Under the pieces are notes generated by a model. It saw nothing but the letters and a program-made list of their open reading frames with translations, was not told the DNA's origin and made no database searches. A DNA stretch of 7,982 nt from Anaerohalosphaeraceae bacterium (lineage in GTDB: Bacteria; Planctomycetota; Phycisphaerae; Sedimentisphaerales; Anaerohalosphaeraceae). Of the stretch, positions 1 to 5,567 are shown piece after piece. A program made the translations under genes and the position numbers. The stretch covers positions 1-7,982 of the forward strand of contig DAOVIC010000084.1 of the NCBI GenBank assembly GCA_030671565.1. Reading direction: 5' to 3'. The number at the start of each line of letters is the position of its first letter. Position 1 is the stretch's first letter.

Positions 1-1
1 A

Positions 2-52
2 CTTGCCGATGCGATACTTGAAAAGCATAGAGAAGCAGGTATTTGTGAATAA
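2..52 (+). CDS. 3' end of an unidentified upstream gene (partial)
   Basis: An open frame runs from the window edge to a TAA at 50-52 and encodes LADAILEKHREAGICE, the last 16 residues of a protein. The composition looks like a charged C-terminal helix, and codon use resembles the genes downstream. The stop lies 21 bases before the desulfoferrodoxin start, and no promoter or terminator is visible in that gap, so this gene is probably in the same operon. Too little is present to name a family. The call rests only on frame, stop position and spacing. Confidence 0.45.
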   Translation, partial: LADAILEKHREAGICE

Positions 53-73
53 AATTTTTGAAAGGGAACTGCT

Positions 74-448
74 ATGGCGAAGAGATTTGAGATATATAAA
101 TGTATGGCTTGCGGGAATATTGTCGAGGTGCTTGACGGCGGTGACGGTGAATTGGTCTGCTGCGGTGCGTCGATGAAGCGGCTTGTGGCGAGTACGGCGG
201 ATTCTGCGACTGAAAAGCATGTTCCTGTGATCGAAAAGGTTGACGGCGGTTATAAGGTGAAGGTAGGTTCTGTGGATCATCCTATGGAAGAGAAACATTA
301 TATCGAGTGGATCGCGCTGGTTGCGGAGGGGAAAGTTTACAGGGAGTTTTTAAGTCCGGGTCAGCCTCCGGAAGCTGTGTTTAATATTGAGGCTGCGGAA
401 GTTAGTGCATTGGAGTTTTGCAATGTTCACGGCCTCTGGAAGGGATGA
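74..448 (+). CDS. dfx: Desulfoferrodoxin, two-iron (class I) superoxide reductase
   Basis: This cytoplasmic enzyme reduces superoxide to hydrogen peroxide without releasing oxygen, using electrons usually delivered by rubredoxin. The protein has 124 residues, close to the usual 125-128. The N-terminal desulforedoxin-like domain has the Fe(Cys)4 ligands C10, C13, C29 and C30. The catalytic domain has H49, H69, H75, H119 and the axial C116 in the C-terminal motif EFCNVHG, with E47-K48 just before the first histidine. All ligands of both iron centres are therefore present. The ATG at 74 has a ribosome site (AAAGGGA, 61-67) 6 bases upstream. A rubredoxin gene, its likely electron donor, lies four genes downstream in the same orientation. 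The product peroxide would need a peroxidase, a role the next gene could fill. Identification is secure; the electron route is inferred. Confidence 0.97.
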   Translation: MAKRFEIYKCMACGNIVEVLDGGDGELVCCGASMKRLVASTADSATEKHVPVIEKVDGGYKVKVGSVDHPMEEKHYIEWIALVAEGKVYREFLSPGQPPEAVFNIEAAEVSALEFCNVHGLWKG

Positions 449-504
449 GCGGAATGGTCGGTAAGAACCTGGATCGAGAGTTTTTACGCCGCCTGAGACG
501 GCAG

Positions 505-510
505 AAGGAG
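505..510 (+). promoter_or_regulatory. Ribosome binding site deciding the start at 518
   Basis: AAGGAG lies 4 bases before the ATG at 515 and 7 bases before the ATG at 518. The 7-base spacing is more normal. Starting at 518 also makes the protein align without gaps, from residue 1, with its downstream paralog. Confidence 0.6.
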
Positions 511-517
511 TTAAATG

Positions 518-1009
518 ATGAGTATAACTTTTAATGCGGACGAAGTTTTTGAGATGGCTGAGGAATTTGAGTGCAACGGTGCGAATTTCTATCGCAAAGC
601 CGCCAGTTTTTTTGAGGATACCAACAAATGTAAGCTTCTTGAAGAACTTGCAGTTATGGAAGACGGGCATCTGGCGATTTTTCGGGAGATGCGTGCGCAT
701 TTGAAGTCGCAAGAGAAGGAGATTACGACGTTCGATCCTGATAATGAGGCTGGGATGTATCTTCGTGCGATGGCTGACGGTCATGTTTTCGATATGACTA
801 CTGACCCTTGTGATTTTTTGACCGGTAATGAGACGATGGCTGAGATACTTAAGAAAGCTCTTCTTTGCGAAAAGGATTCTGTTGTTTTCTACCTTGGGAT
901 CAAGGATATGGTCAGCGACAGCGAGGGTAAGGGTAAGGTCGAAGCCGTTATTCGCGAAGAGATGGGGCATATTTCGCTGCTTAATAAACATCTTGCTGAG
1001 CTTGATTAG
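518..1009 (+). CDS. Ferritin-like (rubrerythrin-type) diiron protein, paralog 1
   Basis: This 163-residue protein has the four-helix pattern of the ferritin/rubrerythrin superfamily. It shows a complete set of likely diiron ligands: E18 in helix A (7 residues before Y25), E48-x-x-H51 in helix B, E118 in helix C and E148-x-x-H151 in helix D. It lacks the C-terminal rubredoxin-like Cys4 domain of classical rubrerythrin, so a separate rubredoxin, such as the one encoded downstream, would be needed as electron donor. A plausible role is peroxide or oxygen reduction, removing the peroxide made by the superoxide reductase; iron handling is the alternative. A long B-C connection carries HVFDMTTDPC (residues 89-98), shared with the next gene. 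I start it at the second of two nearby ATGs because of ribosome-site spacing and alignment with the paralog. Superfamily is sure; substrate is not. Confidence 0.85.
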   Translation: MSITFNADEVFEMAEEFECNGANFYRKAASFFEDTNKCKLLEELAVMEDGHLAIFREMRAHLKSQEKEITTFDPDNEAGMYLRAMADGHVFDMTTDPCDFLTGNETMAEILKKALLCEKDSVVFYLGIKDMVSDSEGKGKVEAVIREEMGHISLLNKHLAELD

Positions 1010-1035
1010 TCAAACTGGCTGATTGTTCAGTTTGA
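1010..1035 (+). repeat. 8-bp perfect inverted repeat right after paralog 1
   Basis: TCAAACTG (1010-1017) and CAGTTTGA (1028-1035) are exact reverse complements with a 10-base loop. They start on the base after the TAG stop. A T-run (1048-1053) follows 12 bases later, too far for a classical intrinsic terminator. It may be an mRNA-stabilising or processing hairpin, a leaky terminator that lowers expression of the next gene, or a protein-binding palindrome. Confidence 0.5.
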
Positions 1036-1069
1036 GTTAAGGGAGTATTTTTTGGTGTGAAATTATTCC

Positions 1070-1075
1070 GGGGGG
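1070..1075 (+). promoter_or_regulatory. G-rich ribosome binding site for a TTG start
   Basis: GGGGGG lies 6 bases before the TTG at 1082. A GTG at 1055 in the same frame is followed at once by TGA (1058-1060), so translation cannot begin further upstream. No in-frame ATG lies near the N-terminus. Confidence 0.55.
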
Positions 1076-1081
1076 ATTACA

Positions 1082-1591
1082 TTGGAATTTAGCTTAAATG
1101 CAGAGGAGATCCTTGCGATCGTGGAGGAAGTAAAGCTTAACGGTGTTGCGTTTTATAAGCATCTTGTCCGTTACGGGCCGAAAGGTGAGGTGCGAAAGTT
1201 GCTGGTTAAACTTGCTGAGATGGAAGAGCAGCGTGCGATGTGCTTTGCCGATATGCGTTCGCATCTTAGCGAGCATGACAAGGAAAGCACGGTTTTTCAT
1301 CGCGGGTCCGATGAATGGATGTACCTTCGTGAGATGTTGGGTCATCATGTTTTCGATGTTGAAACGGATCCGTGCGAGTTGATGCATGGAGATATAACTG
1401 CGGGCGATGTTTTGCGGTTTGCTATCGATAAGGAAAAGGATCTTATGATCTTTATCCTTGAACTAAAGCGTGTGGTTCTGTCTCGTGACAGAAACGGGCA
1501 GATCGACGCGATCATTGGCGAAGAGATGAAGCATATCGCCGAGTTAGGGCGTTTTGCGGCTTTGGAAGAGGCGGCTTTGAGCTGTATTTGA
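1082..1591 (+). CDS. Ferritin-like protein, paralog 2 with degenerate diiron site
   Basis: This 169-residue protein aligns without gaps to the preceding one over residues 1-155. I count 59 identities by hand (about 38%), so the pair arose by tandem duplication. Helix C E118 and helix D E148-x-x-H151 are kept. Helix A has K18 where paralog 1 has ligand E18, and helix B has E48-x-x-R51 where paralog 1 has His51. Two acidic or histidine ligands are thus replaced by basic residues, which should weaken or abolish a normal diiron centre. The inter-helix motif [10 protein letters not shown] (89-98) is retained, so the fold is probably intact. It may be a structural or regulatory partner of paralog 1, bind one metal, or have another role. 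The start is TTG. The stop (1589-1591) lies 29 bases before the rubredoxin ATG. Confidence 0.8.
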   Translation: MEFSLNAEEILAIVEEVKLNGVAFYKHLVRYGPKGEVRKLLVKLAEMEEQRAMCFADMRSHLSEHDKESTVFHRGSDEWMYLREMLGHHVFDVETDPCELMHGDITAGDVLRFAIDKEKDLMIFILELKRVVLSRDRNGQIDAIIGEEMKHIAELGRFAALEEAALSCI

Positions 1592-1605
1592 AAAAGGAAT
1601 CGTTT

Positions 1606-1613
1606 AAGGGGAG
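1606..1613 (+). promoter_or_regulatory. Ribosome binding site fixing the rubredoxin start
   Basis: AAGGGGAG lies 7 bases before the ATG at 1621. This favours that ATG over an in-frame TTG at 1588, which would add 11 residues not seen in rubredoxins and would overlap the previous gene's stop. Confidence 0.7.
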
Positions 1614-1620
1614 TATTGGT

Positions 1621-1782
1621 ATGAAGTATCAATGTTTGATGTGTGGTTATATTTACGATCCTGCGGTTGGTGACCCTGACAACGGGGTAGAGGCGGGTAC
1701 TGGTTTTGATGATCTGCCGGAAGACTGGGTTTGCCCTGATTGCGGCGTTGGTAAGGATGAGTTTGAGCCCTACGAGAGTTAG
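1621..1782 (+). CDS. rub: Rubredoxin
   Basis: This 53-residue one-electron carrier has the Fe(Cys)4 site formed by C5-x2-C8 ([12 protein letters not shown]) and C38-x2-C41 ([13 protein letters not shown]). Length, both metal-binding knuckles and the conserved Y-I-Y-D-P and aromatic positions are typical of the family. In anaerobes rubredoxin is the usual donor to superoxide reductase and to rubrerythrin-type peroxidases, and candidates for both are encoded just upstream. The gene is only 5 bases ahead of the NqrF-like reductase gene, so the two are almost certainly cotranscribed and probably translationally coupled. That suggests the reductase is its source of electrons, which is inference from gene order. 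Identification is secure. Confidence 0.97.
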   Translation: MKYQCLMCGYIYDPAVGDPDNGVEAGTGFDDLPEDWVCPDCGVGKDEFEPYES

Positions 1783-1787
1783 CAGTT

Positions 1788-2891
1788 ATGTTTACATTTT
1801 TTATACCGGTGTTGATCGTAAGTTGTATTGCGACGTTTCTGTCAATATCGCTGGTCTTTGCTGAGCGATTTCTTGCGAAGTATGGCGAGTATACTATCGA
1901 TGTCAACGACGGGGATAAAGATGTGAAGGTTCAGAGCGGAGTGTCTCTGTTTGGTGCTTTGGCCGAGGAGAAGATATTTGTTCCGAGTGTGTGCGGGGGC
2001 AGAGGTGTTTGCGGGTATTGCAGGGTGAAGGTGTTCAAAGGGGGCGGGCCGTTATTGCCGTCGGAAACGCGGTTATTGACGAAAAGCGAGATCGCCGAAG
2101 GTATGCGTCTTTCGTGCCAGGTGAAGGTACGAGAGGATATCAGGATCACGATCCCGCAGGAACTTTTGGCGGTTACGGAACATGTTTGCCGATGCGTTGA
2201 GATCGTGGAGCTTACGGGCGATATAAAACTGTTTCGGCTTGAGCTTGTTGAAGGGGATGCGTTTGATCATGTTGCCGGCCAGTATGTTGAGCTGCTTGCG
2301 CCGGTTTATTTCAGCGGCGGGGAGGAAGTTTATCGTTCTTATTCGATCGCGTCCGATCCGAGCGAGAAGGGGGTGCTGGAACTTATTATCCGGTTTGTGC
2401 CGGGGGGGATATGTACGACGTATTGCTTTGAGCATCTTAAGGTTGGCGGGGAGGTTTTGCTTAACGGGTCCTACGGTGAGTTTCGTCTTTCTGAGAGCGA
2501 GGCTCCTGTGGTTTTCATCGCGGGCGGTTCGGGGATGGCGCCTATCCGCAGTATGCTTTACGATATGAGAAATAATCAGAATCGGCGGAAAGCGACTTAT
2601 TATTTTGGCGCGAATAAGGTTGAAGAGTTGTTTATGCAGGACGAGATGCGCCGGTTCGAAGAGGAATTGGCGGATTTTAAGTTCGTCCCTGTTGTAAGTT
2701 TACCCGGCAAAAATGAGGATTGGGATGGTGAGGTTGGGCTTGTTACTGAGGCGGTGGAGCGTGGACTTTCGAACGTTTCGGAGTGCGAGGCTTATCTTTG
2801 CGGAAGCGATGGGATGATAGAGGCTTGCTGGAAGTTGCTGGTGGAAATGGGTATGGGCGAAGATAAGATTTTTTTTGACAGTTTTGAATAG
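1788..2891 (+). CDS. Membrane-anchored NqrF-like NADH:[2Fe-2S] flavoreductase
   Basis: This 367-residue protein has the full domain order of NqrF, the NADH-oxidising subunit of Na+-translocating NADH:quinone reductase. An N-terminal transmembrane helix (about 3-24) comes first. A plant-type [2Fe-2S] domain follows, with C69-x5-C75-x2-C78 and C110. The FAD-binding domain carries RSYS (183-186), and the NAD-binding domain carries GGSGMAP (246-252) and YLCGSDGM (336-343). It is roughly 40 residues shorter than typical NqrF; the shortening seems to lie in the FAD domain. A C-x-C pair (C134, C136) sits just after the ferredoxin domain. No other Nqr subunit gene is adjacent. Placement 5 bases after rubredoxin suggests that it passes electrons from NADH to rubredoxin. 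The ATG lacks a strong ribosome site (only GAGAG nearby), consistent with coupled translation. A true NqrF serving a complex encoded elsewhere is the main alternative. Confidence 0.88.
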   Translation: MFTFFIPVLIVSCIATFLSISLVFAERFLAKYGEYTIDVNDGDKDVKVQSGVSLFGALAEEKIFVPSVCGGRGVCGYCRVKVFKGGGPLLPSETRLLTKSEIAEGMRLSCQVKVREDIRITIPQELLAVTEHVCRCVEIVELTGDIKLFRLELVEGDAFDHVAGQYVELLAPVYFSGGEEVYRSYSIASDPSEKGVLELIIRFVPGGICTTYCFEHLKVGGEVLLNGSYGEFRLSESEAPVVFIAGGSGMAPIRSMLYDMRNNQNRRKATYYFGANKVEELFMQDEMRRFEEELADFKFVPVVSLPGKNEDWDGEVGLVTEAVERGLSNVSECEAYLCGSDGMIEACWKLLVEMGMGEDKIFFDSFE

Positions 2892-2904
2892 TAAAAGAAA
2901 GGCA

Positions 2905-2936
2905 GAAGGCAGACGTGGTGGGTTCGCCTTCGGCGA
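2905..2936 (+). promoter_or_regulatory. Two mutually exclusive hairpins in a leader region
   Basis: GAAGGC (2905-2910) can pair with GCCTTC (2926-2931). Alternatively TCGCC (2924-2928) can pair with GGCGA (2932-2936) around a TTC loop. The two structures share bases, so only one can form at a time. A short T-rich stretch (2941-2947) follows, then the ribosome site of the next gene. The layout resembles a small attenuator or a leaky terminator after the NqrF-like gene, but the stems are short. Confidence 0.3.
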
Positions 2937-2962
2937 TGCTGTTTTATTAAAGGATATTTGTC

Positions 2963-3415
2963 ATGAAGCAGTCACCTGAGATGGAGAAACTGGAAGCGGT
3001 TTTGCGATCTTCTAAGCTTGTTGCAGGCGGGTTTCTGGGTGATGACAGGCGAAGTGTAAGTGAGATCGTCGAAGATGACAGGCGTCGATTGGCGGAGGCT
3101 GGATCAAGCTGCGCGGAACTTGCAGGGCGGATGCGGGAAATAACCGAGGCCGCGAAACGTCAGCTTGGCGGTTGTGTGAAGGTTTCGGATCAGTTGGAGG
3201 CGTGGGTGGAGGAGGCGAAGGGGGCGCTTGTTTGTCCGTGGTCTCATAGCGGTGGTATATCTAAGCGAACTACGACAGTTAGAAATGTTGAGACGGGTGA
3301 GATTGTTACGTGGTCGGATCTTAATATTCACTTGATCGAGGAGCATGGTTTTTTTGAGGGAAAGGGGTCGGCGATGCGGCTTGATCCGGAAGAGTTAGTT
3401 AAGCTGATCTGCTAA
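2963..3415 (+). CDS. Conserved-looking protein of unknown function, C-P-W-x-H / H-x4-H motif
   Basis: I do not recognise a named family for this 150-residue protein. The N-terminal half (about 1-88) is helical and charged, with L-R-S-S-K-L-V-A-G-G-F-L-G-D-D near residues 14-28. The C-terminal half carries C91-P-W-S-H95, a short beta-like stretch, then W117-S-D-L-N-I-H123-L-I-E-E-H128-G-F-F-E-G-K-G-S and R139-L-D-P-E. C91, H95, H123 and H128 could form a zinc or other metal site; this is inferred from spacing only. No signal peptide or membrane segment is seen, so it is probably cytoplasmic. The ATG has AAAGGA (2949-2954) 8 bases upstream. The gene ends 24 bases before the preferred zwf start, suggesting a shared transcript and perhaps a link to NADPH supply or redox stress. 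Confidence 0.8.
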   Translation: MKQSPEMEKLEAVLRSSKLVAGGFLGDDRRSVSEIVEDDRRRLAEAGSSCAELAGRMREITEAAKRQLGGCVKVSDQLEAWVEEAKGALVCPWSHSGGISKRTTTVRNVETGEIVTWSDLNIHLIEEHGFFEGKGSAMRLDPEELVKLIC

Positions 3416-3425
3416 TATTCACAAA

Positions 3426-3431
3426 GAAAGG
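3426..3431 (+). promoter_or_regulatory. Ribosome binding site deciding the zwf start
   Basis: GAAAGG lies 2 bases before the ATG at 3434 and 8 bases before the ATG at 3440. Only the second has normal spacing, so I start zwf at 3440. The choice changes the protein by two residues. Confidence 0.6.
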
Positions 3432-3439
3432 TTATGCAT

Positions 3440-4990
3440 ATGCCGGAAATACGAGCTTTTGCGGATAGGCAGGAGATCGCTTGTGCTGAGATACGGGGCG
3501 AGGCTTGCGGTATGGTGGTATTTGGTGCGTCTGGCGATCTGGCTCGTGGGAAACTTATCGGCAGTCTTTTCGAACTTTTCAAGCGCGGGCTGCTTTCGGA
3601 GAAGTTCTATTTTCTCGGATGCGGCCGAAAAGTTCTTTCTGATGAAGATTACCGTAAAATCGCGAAAGGATCGATCTCGGGGCATTCCGGTTCTGATCAG
3701 GAGAGGGAAAAATTTCTTAATTATTTTAATTTTATCAGCGGCGACTATTCTGATGGTGGTTTTTATGAGCGGATAAAACAACGGCTTGACAGGCTGGACG
3801 CGGAATACGGTGTGCCCGGGTGTCGGATATTTTATCTTTCTGTTCCGCCTGGTCTTTACGGGGTTGTTGCTGAAAATCTTGGTCGTACGGGTCTTTCGCG
3901 TACTGGTTCTGCGGGATGCAGGCTTCAGCCGAGGTTGGTTATTGAAAAGCCTTTCGGCAGTGATCTTGCCAGCGCTGTCGAACTGAACGAGCATATCCGT
4001 AAATATTTCGATGAGTCGCAGCTGTATCGTATCGATCATTATCTCGGCAAGGAGACTGTGCAGAATATTCTTATGTTCAGGTTTGCGAATGCGATATTCG
4101 AACCTGTCTGGAACCGTAATTATATCGATCACGTTCAGATCACTATTGCGGAATCTTTGGGTGTCGGTCATCGGGCGGGGTATTATGACGATTCCGGTGC
4201 TTTGCGTGATATGTTTCAAAATCATATGCTTGGGATGCTTGCTTTTGTTGCTATGGAGGCTCCTACTTCTTTTGACGCGGATCGTATTCGCGATGAGAAG
4301 GTCAAGCTTTTGCGATCGATCAGGCCGATCGATGCGGAAAAAATAGATGAGTTTTTTGTTCGCGGTCAATATGGGGCAGGTGTTTTGGATGGGGAGGGTA
4401 TCTGCGGGTATCTTGACGAAGAAGGTGTTCGGGCAAATAGCGTGACGGAGACGTTTGTTGCAGGTAAACTTTTTATCGATAACTGGCGATGGAAGGGTGT
4501 TCCTTTCTATTTGCGTACCGGCAAGCGTCTTGGTAAGCGTGTGACGGAAATTGCGATCACTTTTAAGCGTGTTCCTCATTCGATGTTTGCCGCTGTCGGT
4601 CTCGATGAAATGCCTGCGAATGTTCTCGTGCTTAAGATCCAGCCGAACGAAGGTATCCGTTTGAGTTTTCAAGCGAAACGGCCCGGTTCGAAGACTTGTA
4701 TGAGTACGCTTCGTCTTAATTTTAACTATAGCGATGTGTTTGGTACGGTTGACAGGGACGCTTATGAGAGGCTTTTGCTTGATTGCATGGTTGGGGATCA
4801 GACGCTTTATAATCGGCAGGACGATGTTGAGGTTTCGTGGGGGCTGCTTGGGGCGTTATTGGAGGCGTGGGGGGGTGGAGATGAGGGTCTTGAGGTGTAT
4901 TCGGGCGGCGAAGAGGCGGAAAGCTTTGCGGCTGCGGATAAAATAATCGAAAGCGACGGTCGTAAATGGCGTAAACTCGCCGAGATGTAG
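3440..4990 (+). CDS. zwf: Glucose-6-phosphate 1-dehydrogenase
   Basis: This enzyme oxidises glucose 6-phosphate to 6-phosphogluconolactone with NADP+, the first step of the oxidative pentose phosphate pathway, in the cytoplasm. The 516-residue protein is full length. It shows the nucleotide-binding GASGDLA (29-35) and R63 in GCGRK, matching the arginine that contacts the 2'-phosphate of NADP+ in the Leuconostoc enzyme. EKPFG (169-173) and the active-site signature RIDHYLGKE (197-205) follow, then QNH with the likely catalytic H262, and LRTGKR (358-363). NADP+ preference is therefore likely. Neighbouring pgl or gnd genes, common partners elsewhere, are absent here; instead an uncharacterised gene lies directly upstream. 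NADPH production fits the redox-defence theme of the window. Identification is secure. Confidence 0.97.
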   Translation: MPEIRAFADRQEIACAEIRGEACGMVVFGASGDLARGKLIGSLFELFKRGLLSEKFYFLGCGRKVLSDEDYRKIAKGSISGHSGSDQEREKFLNYFNFISGDYSDGGFYERIKQRLDRLDAEYGVPGCRIFYLSVPPGLYGVVAENLGRTGLSRTGSAGCRLQPRLVIEKPFGSDLASAVELNEHIRKYFDESQLYRIDHYLGKETVQNILMFRFANAIFEPVWNRNYIDHVQITIAESLGVGHRAGYYDDSGALRDMFQNHMLGMLAFVAMEAPTSFDADRIRDEKVKLLRSIRPIDAEKIDEFFVRGQYGAGVLDGEGICGYLDEEGVRANSVTETFVAGKLFIDNWRWKGVPFYLRTGKRLGKRVTEIAITFKRVPHSMFAAVGLDEMPANVLVLKIQPNEGIRLSFQAKRPGSKTCMSTLRLNFNYSDVFGTVDRDAYERLLLDCMVGDQTLYNRQDDVEVSWGLLGALLEAWGGGDEGLEVYSGGEEAESFAAADKIIESDGRKWRKLAEM

Positions 4991-5035
4991 TTTGGCGGTT
5001 GCGATTTTTGCGACGGTGTGTGATAATGAGATAGT

Positions 5036-5056
5036 TGACTGTGACGGTCATCTTTT
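5036..5056 (+). terminator. Possible weak intrinsic terminator after zwf
   Basis: TGACTG (5036-5041) can pair with CGGTCA (5045-5050) around a TGA loop, with one G-T pair, followed by TCTTTT (5051-5056). The stem is only 6 bp, so strength is doubtful. The rest of the 164-base gap (4991-5154) is AT-rich, holds no gene, and probably contains the promoter of the lipoprotein gene. I could not fix a convincing -35/-10 pair. Confidence 0.35.
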
Positions 5057-5154
5057 AAAATTAAAATTCAAAGTTAATGATTTGGCTTTACGGCCGAGAC
5101 TTATTGTGTTACAAAAAATTTCATCTAATATTCTTGCATAGAAAGGGGTTCGAA

Positions 5155-5511
5155 ATGGAAAAAGTCATAAAAGGAATTTTGGTCGTTTGCTTGTTGATCG
5201 GTATGGTGGGGTTTGCAGGATGTAAAAAGGACGAGCCTGTTGAGGATACGGTAATTGAAGTACCTGAGGAGGCTGTGGAAAAAGGAGAAGAAAAGGTTTC
5301 CGATGCAGAAGAAGAAATGGCGAAGATGCTGGAGTTGATATCGAAGATGTCCGAGCAGACGAAGTGTCCTGTGATGGGGGGCGATATTGATAAAAATATC
5401 TTTGTAACTTACAAGGATAAGAAGGTTTATTTCTGTTGTCAGGCGTGTGTCGCGAAGTTCGAGGCCGATCCGGAAGCATATATCGGCAAATTACCGCAGT
5501 TTCAGAAATAA
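5155..5511 (+). CDS. Small lipoprotein with a YHS-type Cys domain
   Basis: This 118-residue protein starts with a lipoprotein signal: MEKVIK, a hydrophobic core (about 7-20) and FAGC with C23 as the lipidation site. A Glu/Lys-rich linker (about 24-66) spaces the domain from the membrane. The C-terminal part resembles YHS domains: C71-P-V-M-G, then Y-K-D-K-K-V-Y-F-C94-C95-Q-A-C98, then F-E-A-D-P-E-A-Y. Such domains often bind soft metals and occur in metal-transport and redox proteins, so metal binding at the cell surface is plausible but unproven. I chose the ATG at 5155 because GAAAGGGG (5141-5148) lies 6 bases upstream and it begins exactly at the signal peptide. A longer reading from 5077 would put 26 unlikely residues in front. 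A siroheme reductase gene follows 56 bases later. Confidence 0.88.
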   Translation: MEKVIKGILVVCLLIGMVGFAGCKKDEPVEDTVIEVPEEAVEKGEEKVSDAEEEMAKMLELISKMSEQTKCPVMGGDIDKNIFVTYKDKKVYFCCQACVAKFEADPEAYIGKLPQFQK

Positions 5512-5567
5512 CTTCCTTAATCGTTTGGGCAATATAGCTGTTTGTTAATATTTCAGAAAGGTCAATA

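Noticed and set aside
488..502. GCCG...CGGC hairpin just before the ribosome site of paralog 1
   Set aside because: The stem is only 4 bp with a 7-base loop, which is expected by chance.
350..991. Long open frame on the minus strand (213 codons) overlapping dfx and paralog 1
   Set aside because: It lies opposite two well-identified genes, resembles no family I know, and arises from the codon pattern of the + strand genes.
3419..4672. 417-codon open frame on the minus strand opposite zwf
   Set aside because: It is a shadow of the zwf codon pattern. The protein is rich in Arg, Thr and Ile with no recognisable motif, and zwf is certain.
5104..5131. Promoter-like TTGTGT and TAATAT spaced by 16 bases before the lipoprotein gene
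   Set aside because: Both hexamers match the consensus poorly, and the implied RNA start would lie almost on the ribosome site.
5077..5154. N-terminal extension of the YHS lipoprotein from an ATG at 5077
   Set aside because: It would bury the lipoprotein signal behind 26 residues and has no good ribosome site, while 5155 has a strong one.
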